From NCBI GenBank assembly GCA_030595485.1, contig JAUVDE010000110.1:1-9196 (forward strand): DNA of 9,196 nucleotides, written 5' to 3'. The notes beneath the pieces are model-generated. The model was not told the DNA's origin. It did not search any database and was given only the letters and a program-made list of their open reading frames with translations. Shown piece after piece: positions 4,849 to 9,196 of this stretch. Each line of letters starts with the position of its first letter. The first letter of the stretch is position 1. The translations under genes and the position numbers were made by a program. Origin of the DNA: Draconibacterium sp. Lineage in GTDB: Bacteria > Bacteroidota > Bacteroidia > Bacteroidales > Prolixibacteraceae.

Positions 4849-6083
4849 TGAAGAATCTAGTAATACTTGGTGCCGGCACAGCTGGTACGATGATGGCAAA
4901 CAAACTTAGGAGGGCATTAGATAGGGATGAGTGGAACATTACTATTGTCGACCAGTTTAAAACACATTATTATCAACCCGGATTTTTATTTATTCCTTTT
5001 GGTATTTACAATAAAGAAGATGTAATAAAGCCAAAATCAGATTTTATTCCTTCCGGGGTAAATATGGTTTATTCTGCTATCGATAAAGTTGAGGCAGAAG
5101 CCAATAAAGTGCATTTGGAAGGTGGCAAAGTTTTAAATTACGATTACCTGATTATTGCAACAGGAACAAAAACGTATCCTGACGAAACTCCTGGCTTACA
5201 AGATAAGCTCTGGTACAAAGAGATTTTTGATTTTTATACCGTTGAAGGAGCAGTGGCTCTTCGCAATTATTTTAAAGGTTGGGAAGGTGGTAAGTTGGTA
5301 ATGGCAATAACCGAGGTGCCTTACAAATGTCCGGTTGCACCTCTTGAGTTTGTATTTCTTGCCGATGCCTATTTTACCGAATTAGGAATTCGCGATAAAG
5401 TGGAAATTTCGTACGTAACACCAATGTCTGGTGCCTTTACAAAACCCGTTGCAACCAAAATGTTATCCGAACTTTTAGAGGAGAAAAACATTAAAGTAAT
5501 TCCTGATTTTTATATCGAACGGGTTGATAACGACGCCAAAAAATTGATTTCTTACGATGAAAAAGAAGTTGATTTTGATGTGTTAACTGTGGTTCCGGTA
5601 AACATGGGCGACGAAATGATTGAACGAAGCGGTTTGGGCGACGATATGAATTTTGTACCAACCGATAAACATACGCTTCAGTGCAATGCCCACGAAAATA
5701 TATTTGTATTGGGCGATGCTTCAAATATTCCAACTTCGAAAGCAGGTTCGGTAGCACACTTTGCCGCTGAAATCCTCTTTGAAAACTTGTTGAATGCAAT
5801 GGAAGGAAGACCGATGCATGCAAAATTCGATGGTCATGCTAATTGTTATATCGAAACAGGTTACGGCAAAGGTGCATTAATCGATTTTAACTACGATACA
5901 GAACCGCTTCCCGGTACTTTTCCTCTTCCGGGAATTGGACCTTTCGGATTGCTTAAAAACACCAAAATCAATCACTACGGGAAAGTAATGTTCCGCTGGA
6001 TTTACTGGCACATTCTTTTAAAAGGAAAAGAAATGCCGATTGAGCCGCACATGACAATGGCAGGGAAAAAGAAGGTGAATTAA
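4848..6083 (+). CDS. Sulfide:quinone oxidoreductase-family FAD protein
   Basis: A 411-residue member of the pyridine nucleotide-disulfide oxidoreductase fold in the SQR branch, predicted to oxidise sulfide to zero-valent sulfur and pass electrons to quinone. The FAD Rossmann motif GAGTAG lies at residues 8-13, the ATG motif at 104-106 (LIIATGTKTYP), and the second FAD motif NIFVLGDASNIP at 284-295. Cys161 (VPYKCPVAPLE) and Cys333 (HANCYIETG) sit where the two essential SQR redox cysteines are found; the third cysteine of some SQR types, near residue 125-130, is missing. Cys279 is an extra. The C-terminus (about 376-398, KVMFRWIYWHILLKG) is amphipathic and aromatic, suiting peripheral membrane attachment. 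There is no signal peptide. It is the first gene of the operon, 15 bp before the DUF1641 gene. The substrate could also be another sulfane-sulfur donor. Confidence 0.85.
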   Translation: MKNLVILGAGTAGTMMANKLRRALDRDEWNITIVDQFKTHYYQPGFLFIPFGIYNKEDVIKPKSDFIPSGVNMVYSAIDKVEAEANKVHLEGGKVLNYDYLIIATGTKTYPDETPGLQDKLWYKEIFDFYTVEGAVALRNYFKGWEGGKLVMAITEVPYKCPVAPLEFVFLADAYFTELGIRDKVEISYVTPMSGAFTKPVATKMLSELLEEKNIKVIPDFYIERVDNDAKKLISYDEKEVDFDVLTVVPVNMGDEMIERSGLGDDMNFVPTDKHTLQCNAHENIFVLGDASNIPTSKAGSVAHFAAEILFENLLNAMEGRPMHAKFDGHANCYIETGYGKGALIDFNYDTEPLPGTFPLPGIGPFGLLKNTKINHYGKVMFRWIYWHILLKGKEMPIEPHMTMAGKKKVN

Positions 6084-6085
6084 GA

Positions 6086-6093
6086 GAAAGGAG
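6086..6093 (+). promoter_or_regulatory. Shine-Dalgarno-like site GAAAGGAG
   Basis: gaaaggag lies five bases before the DUF1641 ATG at 6099. It is the only clear Shine-Dalgarno match in the window, where other genes have A-rich leaders as is usual in Bacteroidota. Confidence 0.5.
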
Positions 6094-6098
6094 CCAAA

Positions 6099-6776
6099 AT
6101 GGAAGAAAAAGCATTACAAGAACAAGTAGCGGAACTCAATCAGAAGGTTGACTTATTGCTGGAATATGTAAATCAGCAACGCCTTAAAACCAATCAGCTG
6201 GAAGATTTGCTTGCCGACGTATCGATTGTTGGAAAAGACATGTATGACACCGCTGTTGAGGAATTGGATAACCGAATGGTACACCTCGATTTGGATGATG
6301 TAAAAGGACTTATGTTACGTGTTTTACGGAACGTCGATAACATGAACAAATTTCTGGAGTTGTTCGAAAGTATGAATGATTTCGTAAAAGATGCATCGCC
6401 AATCTTCAATGAAGTTGTTATCGATTTCACGAAAAAGTTAAATGAATTTGATAAAAAAGGATACTTCGAATTCTTTGCTGAAGCAGGAAATATCTTCGAC
6501 AGAATAATTACGCATTACAAACCTGAAGATGTGCGCGAACTTGCTGACAACATTGTGAATATTATTGATACGGTTAAGGTAGCCACGCAACCTGAATTAA
6601 TGTCAGCAATTAACAATAGCGTTAAAATCTATAGCAGTATAGAAATTGAAAATATTCCTGAATATTCAATTTTCAGGGTGATGAAAGAAATGAATAAACC
6701 GGAAATGAAACGTGCGCTTGGATTCTTTGTAACCTTTATGAAGAACATGGCGGCTGAAACAAATACGAATCAATAG
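6099..6776 (+). CDS. DUF1641 family protein, probable SQR partner
   Basis: A 225-residue acidic, mostly helical protein. Residues 1-40 form a likely coiled coil (LQEQVAELNQKVDLLLEYVN), and the DUF1641-like core spans roughly 65-165, with the characteristic run around DFVKDASPIFNEVVIDFTKK (94-113) and FAEAGNIFDRI (126-136). There are no cysteines, so it cannot be a persulfide carrier; a structural, membrane-docking or electron-transfer-complex role with SQR is more likely. No signal peptide and no clear membrane span are seen, although the segment at 206-216 is hydrophobic. DUF1641 genes are known next to sqr-like or formate dehydrogenase-like genes in other prokaryotes, but the molecular function is not established. 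It follows the SQR gene by 15 bp, and its stop codon overlaps the second copy of the 21-bp repeat. Confidence 0.8.
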   Translation: MEEKALQEQVAELNQKVDLLLEYVNQQRLKTNQLEDLLADVSIVGKDMYDTAVEELDNRMVHLDLDDVKGLMLRVLRNVDNMNKFLELFESMNDFVKDASPIFNEVVIDFTKKLNEFDKKGYFEFFAEAGNIFDRIITHYKPEDVRELADNIVNIIDTVKVATQPELMSAINNSVKIYSSIEIENIPEYSIFRVMKEMNKPEMKRALGFFVTFMKNMAAETNTNQ

Positions 6777-6788
6777 AACAAACTAAAA
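6768..6788 (+). repeat. 21-bp exact direct repeat, copy 2 (before the DsrC/TusE-like gene)
   Basis: An identical copy of 4828-4848. It covers the last codons and TAG stop of the DUF1641 gene and ends 10 bp before the next ATG at 6799. Here it is both coding sequence and leader, so its conservation is unlikely to be for protein reasons alone. Confidence 0.85.
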
Positions 6789-6798
6789 AATAGAAATT

Positions 6799-7110
6799 AT
6801 GGCAGAAAAAACTTATGCAGGAAAGACAGTCGAAGTTACCGACGAAGGATATTTGGTAAACAGAGAAGACTGGACAGCAGAAATTGCAGCAGAAATTGCA
6901 ACAGAAGCAGGTATTGAACTAAGCAAAAAGCATTACGAGGTGCTTGAGTTTTTAAGAAAAGAGAGTGCTGCAGGTACGTCTTTATCGATTCGTAAAGTTG
7001 GAAAATCAGGAATTGTTGATATTAAAGGTTTGTACCAGTTGTTTCCGGGCGGACCGCTAAAATATTCTTCGAAATTTGCAGGAATTCCAAAACCAGCTAG
7101 TTGTGTTTAA
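6799..7110 (+). CDS. DsrC/TusE-family sulfur carrier protein, single-cysteine form
   Basis: A 103-residue cytoplasmic protein of the DsrC/TusE/DsvC family. Visible family features are the DEGYLVNREDWTAEIAAEIA segment (15-34), a helical middle, and the C-terminal arm LFPGGPLKYSSKFAGIPKPASCV (81-103). The penultimate Cys102 (CysA) carries persulfide in this family. The second cysteine of true DsrC, eleven residues earlier, is Ser91 here. By cysteine content it is therefore TusE-like and could not form the CysA-CysB disulfide or the trisulfide made with DsrAB. However, no tusBCD or mnmA lies nearby; it sits between a DUF1641 and a DsrE2-like gene in an SQR operon. The likely job is to receive persulfide from the DsrE-like neighbour (18 bp downstream) and hand it to an unknown acceptor. 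The start is fixed by MAEKTYAGKTVEV, typical of the family. Confidence 0.88.
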   Translation: MAEKTYAGKTVEVTDEGYLVNREDWTAEIAAEIATEAGIELSKKHYEVLEFLRKESAAGTSLSIRKVGKSGIVDIKGLYQLFPGGPLKYSSKFAGIPKPASCV

Positions 7111-7128
7111 ACTTTAAAACCTAAAATT

Positions 7129-7632
7129 ATGACAGAAGTTAAAGAAACACCTTTAAAAAAGGTAATGATAATATGTGCGAAAGCAAGTATTGAAGATGTT
7201 TACGCTGCATTAATTATGGCAAATGGTGCTGTAATGGAGGGGATTGAAGCTAAATTGTTCTTCACTTTCTTTGGTTTAGATGCAATCACTAAAAAGCAGA
7301 TGAATAAACTGCATACCGGCGTTGTTGGTAATCCGGGAATGAGAATGCCAAACGGATGGGCTTTCCCAACTTTGCTTGGAGCAATTCCTGGTGTAGAAGC
7401 CGGAGTTTCGGCAATGATGAAAAAGCAAATGGACGAACTTGACGTACCACCGGTTGATGAATTTCTAGATATGATAACCGCAGGTGGTGGCGAAATTTAC
7501 GCCTGTAAAATGGCTGCCGACATGTTCAAACTAACAAAGGACGATTTATGTGAGCATGTAAAAGCAATTATTACTGTAGGAGATTTGTATGCCATGTCGG
7601 GGGGAGATGGTACGCAAATTATTTTTACCTAG
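7129..7632 (+). CDS. DsrE/DsrF-like (DsrE2-type) sulfurtransferase
   Basis: A 167-residue protein of the DsrE/F/peroxiredoxin-like sulfurtransferase fold, closest in pattern to DsrE2. It has KKVMIICAKASIEDVYAALI at the N-terminus (10-29), AKLFFTFFGLDAI (41-53), and the region carrying the likely active cysteine, EIYACKMAADMF (122-133, Cys126). It ends VKAIITVGDLYAMS (144-157). Cys126 is in the position of the conserved persulfide-forming cysteine of DsrE-type proteins; Cys16 and Cys141 are additional. The hydrophobic FFTFFGL stretch is too short to be a clear membrane span, so the protein is probably soluble or membrane-associated. It is the last gene of the operon and the natural partner for the DsrC/TusE-like protein just upstream. 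Transcription probably ends at the hairpin near 7779. Confidence 0.87.
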   Translation: MTEVKETPLKKVMIICAKASIEDVYAALIMANGAVMEGIEAKLFFTFFGLDAITKKQMNKLHTGVVGNPGMRMPNGWAFPTLLGAIPGVEAGVSAMMKKQMDELDVPPVDEFLDMITAGGGEIYACKMAADMFKLTKDDLCEHVKAIITVGDLYAMSGGDGTQIIFT

Positions 7633-7690
7633 TACGCTGTTTAATTCAGTGAGACTTTGTTTTTGAGAATCGAAAACAATTAGTCGAACT

Positions 7691-7716
7691 GATCCAGAGC
7701 GAAGCCGAGGGATCTC
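7691..7716. repeat. Degenerate REP-like element (gatcc ... ggatc)
   Basis: gatccagagcgaagccgagg is followed by gatctc; the outer gatcc/ggatc pair as an inverted repeat. It resembles the dispersed 'tcctgagcgaag.cgaaggatct' type of intergenic element seen in several bacterial groups including Bacteroidota. Only this copy is in the window, so repeat status is inferred from resemblance. Confidence 0.35.
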
Positions 7717-7778
7717 TTGAAGGGGATTCCATAATTGGTGAAAAGTTTTGGGATAGACTTCTAACAAAAAAAGGGGAG

Positions 7779-7809
7779 ACGTCATCGGCATTAGGCTGAT
7801 GGCGTTTTT
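7779..7809 (+). terminator. Intrinsic terminator of the sulfur operon
   Basis: acgtcatcggc (7779-7789) pairs with gctgatggcgt (7795-7805) over 11 positions with two G-T wobbles and a five-base loop, followed by TTTTT. It lies about 150 nt after the DsrE-like stop and separates the operon from the molybdoenzyme gene. Confidence 0.8.
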
Positions 7810-8008
7810 ATTTGTCATATAAGTTAGAATGGTTTTAAATATTAACACAAATGTTTATTTAGAACCCCTTTAAATAGAATTTCCATATTGCTTGTAACCA
7901 TTGATTTGTCGCACTTTTTGGTGTTTGTTTTCTTTAATCAAATGTCTATTTATTAGTTGTAATCCATACATATGTAAAAAGTCAGATATTTCAATATGAA
8001 GATTTATG

Positions 8009-8016
8009 TATGTTTG
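8009..8016 (+). promoter_or_regulatory. Candidate -7 element for the molybdoenzyme gene (TATGTTTG)
   Basis: TATGTTTG matches TAnnTTTG exactly and gives a leader of about 17 nt before the ATG at 8037. No TTTG is found at -33 spacing. Together with the terminator upstream it suggests a separate transcript. Confidence 0.4.
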
Positions 8017-8036
8017 TGTTCTTAAAGCGAAAAAGT

Positions 8037-9196
8037 ATGTCAAAAACAAGGCGCGATTTTATTAAAATTTCATCGCTAAGTACAGTCGGAGTGCTGGCTG
8101 GTGCCAAGTATATTCAATCCGCTGTTCCAGGGATGAAAAGCTTCGGTAAAGTTGGTGCAGACGAAGATTTGCGCACGCCGACCTACTGTGAAGTTTGTTT
8201 CTGGAAATGTGCAGGATGGGTGTACAAAAACGATGAAGGCAACATTAAAAAAATTGTTGGAAACGATGACGACACCAATTGCAACGGACGTTTTTGTCCG
8301 CGCGGAACAGGTGGCGTTGGAATGTATTACGATGAAGACCGTTTGAAAACTCCGCTTATTCGTGTAAAAGGAAAAAACGGTGCAAAAGATACTTTTCGTG
8401 AAGCTAGTTGGGACGAAGCATTTGACGCTGTTGCAAAGGGACTTCAGAAAATTAAAGAGGAACACGGACCTGAATGTACCGCTTTATTTACCCACGGTTC
8501 GGGAGGGAAATATTTTGGTAATTTATTAAAAGCTTATGGTTCGCAAAACGTTGCTGCACCATCGTATGCACAATGTCGCGGGCCACGTGAGGTTGCTTTT
8601 ATTGCCACTTTTGGTGAAGGATTAAATTCTCCGGAACCAACTGATATTCGCGATACACGCTGCCTGGTTTTAATTGGTTCGCATTTGGGCGAAAATATGC
8701 ATAATGGACAGGTTCAGGAAATGTCGGATGCTATCGACAAAGGTGCTTCGATAATTACTGTCGACCCGCGTTTTTCTACAGTTGCAAGCAAATCGAAATT
8801 TTGGTTACCAATTAAACCGGCTACCGATATTGCTTTGCTGCTAACATGGATGCGCGAAATAATCAACAACAATTGGTACGATAAAGAATATTTAGATAAG
8901 TATGCTTACGGTTTTGAAGAACTTAAAGCTTACGTTCAGCCATTTACTCCTGAATGGGCTTATGGTATTACAACTATTAAACCCGACCAAATTAGAGAAA
9001 CAGCTCGCGAAATGGCAAATGCTGCGCCGTCGGTTATTATTCATCCGGGACGACACGTTACCTGGTATGGCGACGATACTCAACGTTTGCGAGCAGTGGC
9101 AATTTTAAATGCGCTGCTTGGTTCGTGGGGACGCCGCGGAGGTTTTTATGTTCCTGAAAAAGCAAGTGTACCAGCTTACCCGCATCCCGAGTTTCC
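8037..9196 (+). CDS. Tat-exported molybdopterin oxidoreductase, Psr/Phs-like catalytic subunit (partial, 3' end missing)
   Basis: An open frame of 386 codons runs off the right edge. The N-terminus SKTRRDFIKISSLSTVGVLA is a twin-arginine signal (TRRDFIK), so the folded enzyme is exported to the periplasm. A [4Fe-4S] site follows: Cys51, Cys54, Cys58 and Cys87 (C-x2-C-x3-C-x28-C, ending CPRG). Next come typical DMSO-reductase-superfamily segments: RLKTPLIRV (102-110), SWDEAFDAV (124-132), and YGSQN (167-171) with Cys180 (AQCRGPRE), the probable Mo ligand. Later parts include the dinucleotide-cofactor segments CLVLIGSHLGEN and TVDPRFS. The cysteine ligand and the CEVC-x3-C start resemble polysulfide/thiosulfate reductases more than DMSO reductase, but formate dehydrogenase-like or other oxyanion enzymes remain possible. 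The sulfur operon upstream favours a sulfur substrate; partner ferredoxin and NrfD-type membrane subunits would be expected beyond the edge. Confidence 0.88.
   Translation, partial: MSKTRRDFIKISSLSTVGVLAGAKYIQSAVPGMKSFGKVGADEDLRTPTYCEVCFWKCAGWVYKNDEGNIKKIVGNDDDTNCNGRFCPRGTGGVGMYYDEDRLKTPLIRVKGKNGAKDTFREASWDEAFDAVAKGLQKIKEEHGPECTALFTHGSGGKYFGNLLKAYGSQNVAAPSYAQCRGPREVAFIATFGEGLNSPEPTDIRDTRCLVLIGSHLGENMHNGQVQEMSDAIDKGASIITVDPRFSTVASKSKFWLPIKPATDIALLLTWMREIINNNWYDKEYLDKYAYGFEELKAYVQPFTPEWAYGITTIKPDQIRETAREMANAAPSVIIHPGRHVTWYGDDTQRLRAVAILNALLGSWGRRGGFYVPEKASVPAYPHPEF

Larger units (their letters stand above)
7633..8036. other. 404-bp non-coding gap between operon and molybdoenzyme gene
   Basis: No credible gene is present. 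The left third holds a degenerate REP-like element (7691-7716) and ends in a clear terminator (7779-7809). The right part is very AT-rich and holds short dyads, including TACATATGTA (7967-7976) and TTCA-ATA-TGAA (7990-8000), upstream of a TATGTTTG -7 element. No TGAT-N4-ATCA box was found here. Confidence 0.6.

Noticed and set aside
5491..5823. Minus-strand open frame inside the SQR gene
   Set aside because: Antisense shadow of a well-supported coding region; composition is not protein-like.
7546..7848. Minus-strand open frame of about 100 codons
   Set aside because: It overlaps the end of the DsrE-like gene, the REP-like element and the terminator; no recognisable protein features.
7901..7941. 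TTGATT ... AATCAA as a second FNR box before the molybdoenzyme gene
   Set aside because: The half-sites are 29 bp apart, far from the N4 spacing, in AT-rich DNA.
8076..8465. Minus-strand open frame inside the molybdoenzyme gene
   Set aside because: Antisense shadow; the plus strand shows Tat, Fe-S and Mo-binding motifs.
1..9196. CRISPR array, insertion sequence or prophage
   Set aside because: No regularly spaced repeats, transposase, integrase or phage structural gene is visible on either strand.

Overview
The window looks like chromosomal DNA of a free-living Bacteroidota, probably a marine or sediment Bacteroidia such as the Marinilabiliales/Prolixibacteraceae side; that placement is inference. 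Supporting signs are AT-rich intergenic DNA, repeated exact or near matches to the Bacteroidota -7 promoter element TAnnTTTG, A-rich leaders that mostly lack Shine-Dalgarno motifs, and gene types common in that phylum. I see no phage, transposon, plasmid or CRISPR signature.

Left part (1-2015, minus strand): the 5' end of a secreted-protein gene cut by the window edge, a small basic single-span membrane protein, a YkgJ-type cysteine-cluster protein, and an EamA-family DMT transporter probably co-transcribed with the YkgJ gene. A divergent intergenic region with an 8-bp inverted repeat separates these from an exported xylose-isomerase-like TIM-barrel protein (2166-3035, plus). Next come a tRNA-His(GTG) gene with its own promoter and terminator, a short region of repeated hairpin/T-tract modules, and mobA (3415-3966), which encodes the guanylyltransferase that completes the bis-MGD molybdenum cofactor.

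Right part (4009-9196) is the most interesting. A divergent Crp/Fnr-type regulator with an N-terminal CxCxxC cysteine cluster faces a tight four-gene operon. The operon encodes a sulfide:quinone oxidoreductase-like flavoprotein, a DUF1641 protein, a DsrC/TusE-family protein that keeps only the penultimate cysteine, and a DsrE2-like sulfurtransferase. A perfect 12-bp palindrome with an FNR-box core (TGAT-N4-ATCA) lies in the divergent promoter region. After a terminator and about 230 bp more comes a Tat-exported [4Fe-4S]/molybdopterin oxidoreductase of the Psr/Phs-like type, which runs off the right edge.

The simplest model is a redox-regulated module for sulfide or zero-valent sulfur. SQR would oxidise sulfide to protein-bound or poly-sulfide and feed electrons to quinone. 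DsrE2 and the DsrC/TusE-like protein would pass the persulfide on inside the cell. The molybdoenzyme, dependent on a MobA product, would carry out a periplasmic sulfur- or oxyanion-related reaction. No dsrAB, tusBCD, sox or hdr genes are visible here, so the acceptor of the relayed sulfur is unknown. The families are known; the combination and the one-cysteine DsrC variant are what deserve attention.
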